Of a DNA stretch of 64,000 nt, positions 25,100 through 33,639 are shown piece by piece. Under the pieces are notes generated by a model, which had not been told where the DNA came from, made no database searches, and saw only the letters and a program-made list of their open reading frames with translations. The stretch covers positions 3,410,001 through 3,474,000 of the forward strand of contig NZ_CP117430.1 in the NCBI RefSeq assembly GCF_030687395.1, written 5' to 3'. A program made the translations under genes and the position numbers. Source of the stretch: Pseudomonas wuhanensis. Its GTDB lineage: Bacteria; Pseudomonadota; Gammaproteobacteria; Pseudomonadales; Pseudomonadaceae. Each line of letters starts with the position of its first letter. The first letter of the stretch is position 1.

Positions 25100-25104
25100 A
25101 GTAA

Positions 25105-26694
25105 TTGATCTCCACAGCTAACATCACGATGCAGTTCGGCGCCAAGCCGCTATTCGAAAACGTCTCGGTCAAATTCGGCGCCGGTAACCGCTACGGCCTG
25201 ATCGGCGCCAACGGTTGCGGCAAGTCGACCTTCATGAAAATCCTCGGTGGCGACCTCGAGCCGTCCGGCGGCCAGGTCATGCTTGAGCCGAACGTGCGTC
25301 TGGGTAAATTGCGTCAGGACCAGTTCGCCTACGAAGAATTCACCGTGATCGACACCGTGATCATGGGTCACGAAGAGCTGTGGAAGGTCAAGGCCGAGCG
25401 CGATCGCATCTACTCGCTGCCGGAAATGACCGAAGAAGACGGCATGGCCGTGGCCGAGCTGGAAACCGAATTCGCCGAAATGGATGGCTACACCGCTGAA
25501 TCCCGTGCCGGCGAGCTGTTGCTGGGCCTGGGTATCGGCATTGAGCAGCACTTTGGCCCGATGAGCGAAGTGTCCCCGGGCTGGAAACTGCGCGTATTGT
25601 TGGCGCAGGCACTGTTCTCCGATCCTGAAGTGCTGTTGCTCGACGAACCGACCAACCACCTGGACATCAACACCATCCGCTGGCTGGAAAACATTCTGAC
25701 CCAGCGCTCCAGCCTGATGATCATCATCTCCCACGACCGTCACTTCCTGAACAGCGTGTGCACCCACATGGCTGACCTGGACTACGGCGAGCTGCGCCTG
25801 TTCCCGGGCAACTACGACGAGTACATGACCGTAGCGACCCAGTCCCGCGAGCAACTGCTGTCGGACAACGCCAAGAAGAAAGCGCAGATCTCGGAACTGC
25901 AATCGTTCGTCAGCCGCTTCTCGGCCAACGCCTCGAAAGCCAAGCAGGCCACTTCCCGCGCCAAGGCGATCGACAAGATCCAGCTGGCCGAGGTCAAGCC
26001 TTCGAGCCGTGTGAGCCCGTTCATCCGTTTCGAACAGACCAAGAAGCTGCACCGTCAGGCGGTCATCGTCGAGCGCATGGCTAAAGGCTTCGACGGCAAG
26101 CCGCTGTTCAAGGACTTCAGCTTCCAGGTTGAAGCCGGCGAGCGCGTGGCGATCATCGGCCCGAACGGTATCGGTAAAACCACCCTGCTGCGCACCCTGG
26201 TCAACGAATTGACTCCGGATGCCGGTACTGTGAAGTGGACCGACGCCGCGGAATTGGGCTATTACGCCCAGGACCACGCTCACGACTTCGAAGATGACTG
26301 CAACCTGTTCGACTGGATGGGCCAGTGGACCCAGGGCGGCGAGCAACTGGTTCGCGGCACCCTCGGCCGTATGCTGTTCTCCAACGACGAGATCCTCAAG
26401 TCGGTCAAGGTCATCTCCGGTGGTGAGCAAGGCCGCATGCTGTTCGGCAAGCTGATCCTGCAAAAGCCGAACGTGCTGATCATGGACGAACCGACCAACC
26501 ACTTGGACATGGAATCCATCGAGTCGCTGAACCTGGCGCTGGAGAACTATCCGGGCACGTTGATCTTCGTCAGCCACGACCGTGAGTTCGTATCGTCCCT
26601 GGCCACCCGCATCATCGAGTTGAGCGCCGACGGCGTGATCGACTTCAGCGGCACCTATGACGACTACCTGCGCAGTCAGGGTGTTTTGATGTAA
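25105..26694 (+). CDS. ybiT: ABC-F family ATPase YbiT
   Basis: 529 residues with two ABC domains: Walker [10 protein letters not shown] and GPNGIGKTT, Walker [13 protein letters not shown] and [12 protein letters not shown], signature [12 protein letters not shown] (degenerate) and [13 protein letters not shown]. The inter-domain linker ([20 protein letters not shown]) is the part that contacts ribosome-bound tRNA in ABC-F proteins. Sequence is close to E. coli YbiT throughout. ABC-F proteins act on the ribosome and are not transporters. The start is TTG at 25105, giving [18 protein letters not shown] lies upstream. Its upstream region was replaced by, or adjoins, an integrase remnant. Confidence 0.95.
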   Translation: MISTANITMQFGAKPLFENVSVKFGAGNRYGLIGANGCGKSTFMKILGGDLEPSGGQVMLEPNVRLGKLRQDQFAYEEFTVIDTVIMGHEELWKVKAERDRIYSLPEMTEEDGMAVAELETEFAEMDGYTAESRAGELLLGLGIGIEQHFGPMSEVSPGWKLRVLLAQALFSDPEVLLLDEPTNHLDINTIRWLENILTQRSSLMIIISHDRHFLNSVCTHMADLDYGELRLFPGNYDEYMTVATQSREQLLSDNAKKKAQISELQSFVSRFSANASKAKQATSRAKAIDKIQLAEVKPSSRVSPFIRFEQTKKLHRQAVIVERMAKGFDGKPLFKDFSFQVEAGERVAIIGPNGIGKTTLLRTLVNELTPDAGTVKWTDAAELGYYAQDHAHDFEDDCNLFDWMGQWTQGGEQLVRGTLGRMLFSNDEILKSVKVISGGEQGRMLFGKLILQKPNVLIMDEPTNHLDMESIESLNLALENYPGTLIFVSHDREFVSSLATRIIELSADGVIDFSGTYDDYLRSQGVLM

Positions 26695-26716
26695 GACGGC
26701 TTCTAGCCTCAATTGA

Positions 26717-26746
26717 AAAGCCCTGTCCTGGTGACGGGGCTTTTTG
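26717..26746 (+). terminator. Rho-independent terminator of ybiT
   Basis: AAAAGCCCTGTC, short loop, GACGGGGCTTTTT: a GC-rich stem followed by a five-T run, 23 bases after the ybiT stop. Confidence 0.9.
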
Positions 26747-26781
26747 CATTTCAAGGCCAAGGGATGCTTTGGTGCTGACAC

Positions 26782-26875
26782 CTTCGCGGGCAAGCCTGGC
26801 TCCTACGGTTTTGTGTCGTTCGCGCGTAATGCGAACAACTCGGGACCTCTAGGAGCGAGGCTTGCCCGCGAAGAG
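26782..26875. repeat. REP doublet, diverged
   Basis: Inverse copies CTTCGCGGGCAAGCCTGGCT and AGCGAGGCTTGCCCGCGAAG enclose about 50 bases. The arms differ from the common family by CCTGGCTCCTA in place of CCGCTCCCA, with matching changes on the other side mostly kept. Confidence 0.8.
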
Positions 26876-26986
26876 GCCCTCGATAACGCTGCAAAATTCA
26901 AAGGCCAATATAGTTAGCCTGCTTCCTTTTATTCCCCACCCACGCCATGATGCAGTTCTCCTGCCGCCGCCCGCGAACGAGCTCTC

Positions 26987-28174
26987 ATGTCTGTGCAGCA
27001 ACTGCCCCCGCAAAGCTCAATAGCGATCACCCTGCAGATCGTCTCCATCGTTTTCTATACCTTTATTGCCTTCCTCTGTATCGGCCTGCCGATTGCCGTG
27101 TTGCCGGGGTATGTCCATGAGCAGTTGGGGTTCAGCGCCATCGTGGCGGGGCTGACCATTGGTTCTCAGTACCTGGCCACCCTGCTCAGTCGGCCCATGG
27201 CCGGGCGTCTGTCGGACAGCATCGGTACCAAACGGGCGATTGTTTACGGCTTGTCGGGGATTGCGTTGAGCGGCGGGCTGACATTGCTGTCGACCCTGCT
27301 GCAAAGTGTGCCGTGGTTGAGCCTGATCATCCTGATCGCTGGCCGGTTATTGCTGGGCATCGCTCAAGGGTTGATCGGGGTCGGCACGATCAGCTGGTGC
27401 ATGGGCCAGGTCGGTGTCGAGCACACGGCGCGTTCGATTTCCTGGAACGGCATCGCTTCGTACGGCGCCATCGCCATCGGCGCGCCATTGGGCGTGGTGA
27501 TGGTCGCTGAACTGGGGTTCACAAGCCTCGGGATCGCGCTGTCGTTACTGGCCCTGCTAGCGCTGCTGTTGATCCGCAACAAACCTTCGGTGCCGGTGAT
27601 CCGCGGCGAGCGTTTGCCGTTCTGGGCGGTGTTCGGGCGCATTGCCCCCTTCGGCGCGAGCCTGAGCCTGGCGTCCATCGGTTACGGCACGCTCACCACT
27701 TTTATTACCCTGTATTACGTCAGCCGTGGCTGGAGCGGCGCGGCTTACTGCCTGACGGTATTCGGGGTCTGCTTCATTCTGGCGCGGTTGTTGTTCATAT
27801 CCAGCATCAGCCGTTTCGGCGGCTTCACCTCCGCCATCGCGTGCATGACCATTGAAACCGTCGGGTTGGTCCTGCTGTGGCTGGCGCCCTCGACGGGTTA
27901 TGCCTTGATCGGCGCCGGCCTGACCGGGTTCGGCCTGTCGCTGGTGTATCCGGCGCTGGGGGTGGAAGCAATCAAGCAAGTGCCCAATGCCAGTCGCGGA
28001 GCGGGTTTGAGTGCTTATGCGGTGTTTTTTGATCTGGCACTGGCGATTGCCGGACCGCTGATGGGCACGGTGGCGTTGAACCTGGGGTATTCGTGGATTT
28101 TCTTTAGTGCGGCGTTGTTGTCGGTGACCGGGCTCGGTTTGACCTTATTACTGAAACACCGCGCAATGGCCTAA
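26987..28174 (+). CDS. MFS transporter (YhhS-like)
   Basis: 395 residues with twelve predicted membrane segments. The loop 2-3 motif GRLSDSIGTKRA is the major-facilitator signature, and GRLLLGIAQGLIGVGTISW follows in segment 4. Sequence style (SGIALSGGLTLLSTLLQ, WNGIASYGAIAIGAPLG) is that of the YhhS family of drug/sugar exporters. Start ATG 26987 follows ACGAGCTCTC. It stands alone between repeat elements; substrate unknown. Confidence 0.87.
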   Translation: MSVQQLPPQSSIAITLQIVSIVFYTFIAFLCIGLPIAVLPGYVHEQLGFSAIVAGLTIGSQYLATLLSRPMAGRLSDSIGTKRAIVYGLSGIALSGGLTLLSTLLQSVPWLSLIILIAGRLLLGIAQGLIGVGTISWCMGQVGVEHTARSISWNGIASYGAIAIGAPLGVVMVAELGFTSLGIALSLLALLALLLIRNKPSVPVIRGERLPFWAVFGRIAPFGASLSLASIGYGTLTTFITLYYVSRGWSGAAYCLTVFGVCFILARLLFISSISRFGGFTSAIACMTIETVGLVLLWLAPSTGYALIGAGLTGFGLSLVYPALGVEAIKQVPNASRGAGLSAYAVFFDLALAIAGPLMGTVALNLGYSWIFFSAALLSVTGLGLTLLLKHRAMA

Positions 28175-28190
28175 GCCTGCCGTAAATCTC

Positions 28191-28281
28191 CTGTGGGAGC
28201 GGGCTTGCTCGCGAATGCGGTGGATCAGACACATTAATGTCGACTGACACGCCCCTTCGCGAGCAAGCCCGCTCCCACATT
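28191..28281. repeat. REP doublet, GGGAGCGGGCTTGCTCGCGA family
   Basis: Inverse copies TGTGGGAGCGGGCTTGCTCG and CGAGCAAGCCCGCTCCCACA enclose about 45 bases, between the convergent MFS and agmatinase genes. Confidence 0.92.
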
Positions 28282-28291
28282 GGTTTGTGTG

Positions 28292-29251
28292 TTACCGATC
28301 AACCTTATGCCTGGCCGCATACAAACACAGCATCTCCATGGCCAACGTCGCCGCCGCCAGTGAGGTAATGTCCGCGCAGTCGTAGGCCGGTGCCACTTCC
28401 ACCACGTCCATCCCCACCAGGTTGATCCCGCGCAACCCGCCGAGAATCTCCAGCGCCTGCACCGTGCTCAAACCGCCGCACACCGGCGTTCCGGTGCCCG
28501 GCGCAAAGGCCGGGTCGAGGCAATCGATGTCGAAGGTCAGATACACCGGGTGGTCACCGACCCGCGCACGAATCGCCTCGACAATCGCCTCGCACCCTTG
28601 CCGATGCACCTGCCGCGCATCCAGTACCTGAAAGCCCTGATGATCGTCATTGGTGGTGCGCAATCCAATCTGCACCGAGCGCGATGGATCCACCAACCCT
28701 TCTTTGGCCGCATGCCAGAACATCGTGCCGTGATCGACGCGTTTGCCCTCCTCATCCGGCCAGGTGTCGCTGTGGGCATCGAAGTGAATCAATGACAACG
28801 GGCCATGCTGGCGGGCATGCGCCTTGAGCAGCGGATAACTGATGAAGTGATCGCCGCCAAACGTCAGCATCGCGCAACCGCCGCTCAGGATGTGCCCGGC
28901 GTGAGCTTCGATGCTTTCCGGCACCGATTGCGGCGTGCCGTAATCGAAGGCGCAATCGCCGTAGTCGATCACCGCCAAGTGATCGAACGGGTCGAACGTC
29001 CACGGCCAGTGGCGTTCCCAGGCGATCCCGGTGGATGCCGCCCGAATGCCGCGCGGTCCGAAACGCGCGCCGGGGCGGTTGCTGGTGGCGGTGTCGAACG
29101 GCACGCCACTGACCACGACGTCGACACCACGCAAGTCGCGGCTGTAGCGACGGCGCATGAAACTGGTGATACCGGCGTAGGTGCTTTCGGCGGCAGTCCC
29201 GTAAAGACTGTCGCGGGTCATGGCCTGATCGTTCTGTGCAGGGACGTCCAT
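28292..29251 (-). CDS. speB: Agmatinase-family ureohydrolase
   Basis: 319 residues of the arginase/agmatinase superfamily, which hydrolyses agmatine (or another guanidino compound) to putrescine and urea. All manganese ligands are visible: FGGDH, HFDAHSDTW and TFDIDCLDPAFAPGTGTP, with GMDVVEVAPAYD following. The ligand set is complete, so it should be active. It precedes a polyamine-type binding protein on the same strand, with a divergent LysR beyond, suggesting uptake and use of polyamine-like compounds. Related guanidinobutyrase or guanidinopropionase activity is possible, as several ureohydrolase paralogues occur in Pseudomonas. Confidence 0.9.
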   Translation of the reverse strand: MDVPAQNDQAMTRDSLYGTAAESTYAGITSFMRRRYSRDLRGVDVVVSGVPFDTATSNRPGARFGPRGIRAASTGIAWERHWPWTFDPFDHLAVIDYGDCAFDYGTPQSVPESIEAHAGHILSGGCAMLTFGGDHFISYPLLKAHARQHGPLSLIHFDAHSDTWPDEEGKRVDHGTMFWHAAKEGLVDPSRSVQIGLRTTNDDHQGFQVLDARQVHRQGCEAIVEAIRARVGDHPVYLTFDIDCLDPAFAPGTGTPVCGGLSTVQALEILGGLRGINLVGMDVVEVAPAYDCADITSLAAATLAMEMLCLYAARHKVDR

Positions 29252-29273
29252 GAGTGTGTTCCTTATTGTGGGC

Positions 29274-30365
29274 TTATTGGCGGCTACGGAAAGTGGCCCA
29301 CAGACGGGTGCGCTGACGCATGTCCTTGAGGCTCATGCTGCGGTCGGCATACAGCCGCTCACGCACCTCGCTCTGCGGGTAGATGTCGGGATCGCTGCGC
29401 ACCGCCTCATCCACCAATGGCGTCGCCGCCCGATTGGCCGTGGCGAAGAACAGCGTATTGGTCAGCGCGGCGACGGATTCGGGACGCAACATGAACTCGA
29501 TGAAGGCCCGGGCGGCTTCGGGGTGCGGCGCATCCTTGGGAATCGCCAAATTGTCCTGCCACACCAGCGTGCCCTCCCGCGGAATGCGGTACGCCACCTC
29601 GAATGGCTTGTTGGCCTTGCGCGCCTGATCGGCAGCCATGCTCGCGTCACCGTTGTAGGTCAATACCAGGCAGACGCTGCCATTGGCCAGATCGTTGATC
29701 TGGCGTCCGGTGGCGACGTACAGCACCGATGGCTGCAACTGACGCAACAGCGCGTCGGCGGCTGTCAGATCAGCCTTGTCGGTGCTGTAGGGATCTTTAC
29801 CCAGATAATGCAGTGCCAGGCCGATCACCTCTTGCGGCGAGTCGAGAACCGCAATGCCGCAGTCTTTCAACTTGCTGGCGTATTCGGGTTTGAACAGCAG
29901 GTCCAGGCTGTTGAGCGGTACGTTGGGCAAGCGCTGCTGCACTGCTTCGACATTCATTCCCAACCCGAGGGTGCCCCAGGTATAAGGCACGCCATACCGA
30001 TTGCCGGGGTCGACCGCCGCCAGTTTTTCCAGCATGTCCGGGTCGAGGTTGGCGTAACCCTTGAGGCCATCGTGAGGAATTTCCTTCAGCGCGCCCGCCG
30101 CCAGCCCACGGGCCAGCACACTGGACGACGGCACCACCACGTCATAGCCGCTGCCGCCGGTGAGCAGCTTGGTTTCCAGGACTTCCGGCGCATCGAACGT
30201 GTCGTAGCGCACATGGATGCCGGTTTCCTTTTCGAACCGTTGCAAGGTCTCGGGCGCCACGTAATCGGCCCAACTGTAGAGATTGAGGACTTTTTCCTCT
30301 GCCTGGGCCGGCACGGCCATGGCGAGGAACAGCGCGGGTAAACACAGCTTGAAGAGCGGAGCCAT
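29274..30365 (-). CDS. Polyamine-type ABC transporter substrate-binding protein (PotF/SpuD family)
   Basis: 363 residues from ATG 30365 (GGTCAGGTG upstream), with a signal peptide ending VPAQA. The family opening EEKVLNLYSWADYVAPETL, the segment TGIHVRYDTFDAPEVLETKL and the middle YGVPYTWGTLGLGMN are those of periplasmic putrescine/spermidine binders. No permease or ATPase genes are adjacent, so it must use another transporter or act as an orphan receptor. It lies 22 bases upstream of the agmatinase gene and the two are likely co-transcribed. Confidence 0.9.
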   Translation of the reverse strand: MAPLFKLCLPALFLAMAVPAQAEEKVLNLYSWADYVAPETLQRFEKETGIHVRYDTFDAPEVLETKLLTGGSGYDVVVPSSSVLARGLAAGALKEIPHDGLKGYANLDPDMLEKLAAVDPGNRYGVPYTWGTLGLGMNVEAVQQRLPNVPLNSLDLLFKPEYASKLKDCGIAVLDSPQEVIGLALHYLGKDPYSTDKADLTAADALLRQLQPSVLYVATGRQINDLANGSVCLVLTYNGDASMAADQARKANKPFEVAYRIPREGTLVWQDNLAIPKDAPHPEAARAFIEFMLRPESVAALTNTLFFATANRAATPLVDEAVRSDPDIYPQSEVRERLYADRSMSLKDMRQRTRLWATFRSRQ

Positions 30366-30466
30366 GACAAACACCTGACCGGAGGAAGTGGTTGCAGAAT
30401 GCGTCGTCAGTTACATTGGAAAAATACCAAGTTAGTTATCCTGACTTTAGTGCGGAGTAATGTTTG

Positions 30467-31369
30467 ATGCTCGGTCAACTTCACGACCTGGACCTGCACC
30501 TTCTGCGCCTGTTTGTCAGCGTGGTGGAATGCGGTGGCTTCAGCGCGGCCCAGGGTGACCTGGGGCTGAGCCAGTCGAGCATCAGCCAGCAGATGGCCAG
30601 GCTCGAAACCCGGCTCGGTTATCGCCTGTGCAGTCGCGGCAAGGGCGGGTTCAAAGTCACCCCCAAGGGCGAACAACTGCTCCTTGCCATTCGCGCCTTG
30701 TTCGAGTCGATCGAAGCGTTCCGACATCAATCCAACGGCGTGGCCGGACGCTTGATCGGTGAAGTGCGCCTGGGCTTGTCCGAAGCGCTTGATCAGTCGG
30801 TGCTGCAACGGGTTGCCGAGGCGATCCGGCGCTTTCGCGAACGGGATGAATCAGTGCGTATCGAGCTGATCAGCGCCATGCCCGGCGAGATGGAGCGGTT
30901 GTTGCTGCAACAACGGCTGGACCTGGCGATCGGTTATTTCTCACAGGCGCAGAGCGCTTTTGACTACCGCGAGTTGTTCACGGAAACCCAGCATTTGTAT
31001 TGCGCCCCCGGGCATCCGTTGTTCACCGATGAGGCGCCTGACGATCAAGCACTTCAGGCCTGCGACCGGGTCGATCACCCCTACCGCTTCCTGCGCAGCG
31101 ACGAGCCGTTTCAGGGGAAGAGGTGTTCGGCGCGTTCCGAGCAGGTCGAAGGCACCCTCGCCTTCATTCTTTCCGGCAAGCACGTTGGCTACCTGCCCGA
31201 TCACTTCGCCCGCAGCTGGGAAGACAAAGGATTGCTGCGCGCCGTGCGCCAGGGCGATATGAGTTTTGAGGTGGCATTTCACCTGGCGCGCCATCGTGCT
31301 CAGGTGCCGGGGGATGCGCAGAAGGCGTTTGAAGAGGATTTGCTCGCGGCGTTTGCGGCGCCCGTTTAA
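30467..31369 (+). CDS. LysR-family transcriptional regulator
   Basis: 300 residues from ATG 30467 (GCGGAG upstream). The N-terminal winged helix is typical (LRLFVSVVECGGFSAAQGDL, LSQSSISQQMARLETRLGY), followed by an effector domain (GEVRLGLSEALDQSVLQRVA). It is divergent from the polyamine-binding protein/agmatinase pair across about 100 bases, so it probably controls that pair in response to its substrate (inference). Confidence 0.9.
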   Translation: MLGQLHDLDLHLLRLFVSVVECGGFSAAQGDLGLSQSSISQQMARLETRLGYRLCSRGKGGFKVTPKGEQLLLAIRALFESIEAFRHQSNGVAGRLIGEVRLGLSEALDQSVLQRVAEAIRRFRERDESVRIELISAMPGEMERLLLQQRLDLAIGYFSQAQSAFDYRELFTETQHLYCAPGHPLFTDEAPDDQALQACDRVDHPYRFLRSDEPFQGKRCSARSEQVEGTLAFILSGKHVGYLPDHFARSWEDKGLLRAVRQGDMSFEVAFHLARHRAQVPGDAQKAFEEDLLAAFAAPV

Positions 31370-31382
31370 TCCCCGGCGCACA

Positions 31383-31519
31383 CTGTGGCGAGGGAGCTTG
31401 CTCCCGCTGGGCTGCGAAGCGGCCCCAAAAATCGGCTATCGCGATATTCCAGTTAAACCGCGTGTGCCGGGTTTGCGACTGCTGCGCAGCCGAGCGGGAG
31501 CAAGCTCCCTCGCCACAGG
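31383..31519. repeat. REP doublet, GGCGAGGGAGCTTGCTCCCG family
   Basis: Inverse copies CTGTGGCGAGGGAGCTTG and CAAGCTCCCTCGCCACAG enclose about 95 bases that include a further short palindrome-like CTGCGAAGCGG / CTGCTGCGCAGCC. Same family as the element at 19.8 kb. Confidence 0.9.
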
Positions 31520-31627
31520 TTTTGTGTATGCCCCTCTGTACCGTTTAGCGTTGCCCTCGCTGCTCGCGGCTGGCATCCTGCGCCTCCATTTTCTGACCCG
31601 GCCCCGCCTTTCGGCACGCAAACCACC

Positions 31628-33103
31628 ATGACCGCCTCTGAAAAAGCCCCTGCCCCACGCCACAACGACCTGATTTACGGCCTCGACGATCGCCCCCATC
31701 TGACCGCCACGGTCTTCGCCGCCCTGCAACACGTGCTGGCAAGTTTCGTCGGCATCATTACCCCGACGCTGATCATGGGCAGCGCCCTGGGCCTGCAAAG
31801 TGAAGTGCCTTACCTCATCAGCATGGCACTGTTCGTTTCGGGGCTGGGCACGTTTGTGCAGGCGCGACGGTTCGGCCCGGTCGGCTCCGGCCTGTTGTGC
31901 CTGCAAGGCACCAGCTTCTCGTTTATCAGCGTGATTCTCAGCGCCGGGTTCATGGTCAAAGCACGTGGCGGCGGCACCGATGAAATCCTCTCGACGATTT
32001 TCGGCGTGTGCTTTTTCGCCGCGTTCATCGAGGTGGTGCTGAGCCAGTTCATCGGCAAGCTGCGGATGCTGATCACCCCGGTGGTAACCGGCACCATCAT
32101 CACCCTCATGGGCCTGTCGCTGATCAAGGTCGCCATGACCGACATCGCCGGCGGTTTCGGTGCGACGGATCTCGGCGCCGCCAGCCATCTGGCGCTGGCG
32201 GCACTGGTGCTGGGAACCATCGTGGTGTTGAACCGGGTGGATGTGCCGTTCCTGCGCCTGGGCGCGATCGTCATCGGCCTGGCCCTCGGTTACGCGGTCG
32301 CCTGGTTCATGGGCCAGGTCGATTTCGCCAGCCTGCCCGCCGTGCCGCTGATGAGTGTGCCCGTACCGTTCAAGTACGGTTTCTCCTTCGATTGGGTCGC
32401 GTTCGTGCCGGTGGCGGTGATTTTCCTGGTGTCGCCCCTGGAAGCCGCCGGTGACCTGACCGCCAATTCGATGATTTCCCGGCAGCCAGTCAAAGGCCCC
32501 CTTTATATCCGCCGGATTAAATCCGGCCTGCTGGCCGACGGTCTCAATTCGGCGATGGCGGCGGTGTTCAACAGCATGCCGATGGTGACCTTCGCCCAGA
32601 ACAATGGGGTGATTCAGCTCACTGGTGTGGCCAGCCGTTATGTGGCGTTTTTCATCGCCGGCCTGTTGGTGGTGCTGGGGTTGTTCCCGATGATCGGCGC
32701 GGTGCTGCAACTGATGCCGAAACCGGTGCTCGGCGGCGCTGAACTGGTGATGTTCGGCACCGTGGCAGTGGCCGGGATCAAGATTCTCGCCGAGGCCGGC
32801 CTGCATCGACGCAACATGCTGATCGTGGCGATTTCCCTCGGCATGGGCCTGGGCGTCGCGGCAGTGCCTGACGTATTGCGCGAGTTGCCGAAGGCGCTGC
32901 ACAACATCTTCGAATCACCGATCACTGTCGGTGCGTTGTGCGCTATCGTGCTGAATATCTTCTTGCCCGAAGAGTTCATCGAGCTGGAAGAAGACGAGTT
33001 CGATCCGGAAGCCTCGGTGCTTCAGGTGATGCAGAACCCGGATGTTGCGGCCAAGGGTGAACCCGTGCCTCCCGTGGTTGTCGCACAGTTGAACCGTCCG
33101 TAA
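31628..33103 (+). CDS. Nucleobase:cation symporter-2 family permease (uracil/xanthine type)
   Basis: 491 residues with about fourteen predicted membrane segments. It belongs to NCS2/NAT: the signature region reads AQNNGVIQLTGVASRYVAF, and the QH-type segment at the first helix is ALQHVLASFVGIITPTLI. PLEAAGDLTANSMIS holds the conserved Glu. It imports a purine, most likely xanthine or urate, with protons. ATG 31628 is preceded by CGCAAACCACC, with no good ribosome site. A terminator follows the gene. Confidence 0.92.
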   Translation: MTASEKAPAPRHNDLIYGLDDRPHLTATVFAALQHVLASFVGIITPTLIMGSALGLQSEVPYLISMALFVSGLGTFVQARRFGPVGSGLLCLQGTSFSFISVILSAGFMVKARGGGTDEILSTIFGVCFFAAFIEVVLSQFIGKLRMLITPVVTGTIITLMGLSLIKVAMTDIAGGFGATDLGAASHLALAALVLGTIVVLNRVDVPFLRLGAIVIGLALGYAVAWFMGQVDFASLPAVPLMSVPVPFKYGFSFDWVAFVPVAVIFLVSPLEAAGDLTANSMISRQPVKGPLYIRRIKSGLLADGLNSAMAAVFNSMPMVTFAQNNGVIQLTGVASRYVAFFIAGLLVVLGLFPMIGAVLQLMPKPVLGGAELVMFGTVAVAGIKILAEAGLHRRNMLIVAISLGMGLGVAAVPDVLRELPKALHNIFESPITVGALCAIVLNIFLPEEFIELEEDEFDPEASVLQVMQNPDVAAKGEPVPPVVVAQLNRP

Positions 33104-33109
33104 TGCTCG

Positions 33110-33140
33110 AAGGCCGAGCCATGCACGGTTCGGCCTTTTA
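33110..33140 (+). terminator. Rho-independent terminator of the NCS2 permease
   Basis: AAGGCCGA, a loop of about 13 bases, TTCGGCCTTTTA: an 8-base-pair stem followed by a short T-run. Confidence 0.82.
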
Positions 33141-33158
33141 CTTTACGAGAGCCTGTCC

Positions 33159-33626
33159 ATGCGCAGATTAATTGCCCTGTCCCTCCTGCTGCTCTCTCTC
33201 AGTGCATGTGCCCTGTTTCCCAGTCGCGACCCGCTGAACATCAACGTGGTCGGTATCGAGCCGCTGCCAAGCCAGGAACTGGAAGTGCGTTTTGCGGTAA
33301 AACTGCGCGTGCAAAACCCCAATGAAACGGCAATCGACTACAACGGCGTGGCGCTGAATCTGGAAGTGAATGGCCGACAACTTGCCTCCGGCGTCAGCGA
33401 CCAATCGGGCTCGATCCCCCGTTTCTCCGAAGCGGTGGTAGTGGTGCCGGTGAGCATTTCGGCGTTCACCGTGCTGCGTCAGACCCTCGGCCTGAGTCAG
33501 ACACAAACACTGGATAATCTGCCGTACGTGCTTCGGGGCAAATTGGCTGGCGGCGCGTTCGGCACTATGCGTTTTGTCGATCGCGGCAAACTCAGCCTGC
33601 CGGGTTCTACCTCCGGGACCTGGTAA
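33159..33626 (+). CDS. LEA type 2 (LEA14-like) lipoprotein
   Basis: 155 residues with a lipoprotein signal (LIALSLLLLSLSACALF, lipobox LSAC). The rest is a water-stress/LEA14-like beta-sandwich: LEVRFAVKLRVQNPNETAID, YNGVALNLEVNGRQLASGVS. Such domains bind or stabilise under dehydration or osmotic stress; the bacterial role is unknown. It follows the permease terminator, so it needs its own promoter. Confidence 0.88.
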   Translation: MRRLIALSLLLLSLSACALFPSRDPLNINVVGIEPLPSQELEVRFAVKLRVQNPNETAIDYNGVALNLEVNGRQLASGVSDQSGSIPRFSEAVVVVPVSISAFTVLRQTLGLSQTQTLDNLPYVLRGKLAGGAFGTMRFVDRGKLSLPGSTSGTW

Positions 33627-33639
33627 CGTTCATCGGCCG

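Noticed and set aside
25150..26793. A 547-codon open frame on the minus strand opposite ybiT
   Set aside because: It is the complement of a gene with strong codon bias; its translation is low-complexity and matches no family, while ybiT on the plus strand is unmistakable.
31436..32902. A 488-codon open frame opposite the NCS2 permease
   Set aside because: The His/Gln/Asp-rich translation is typical of antisense of a membrane protein gene in high-GC DNA.
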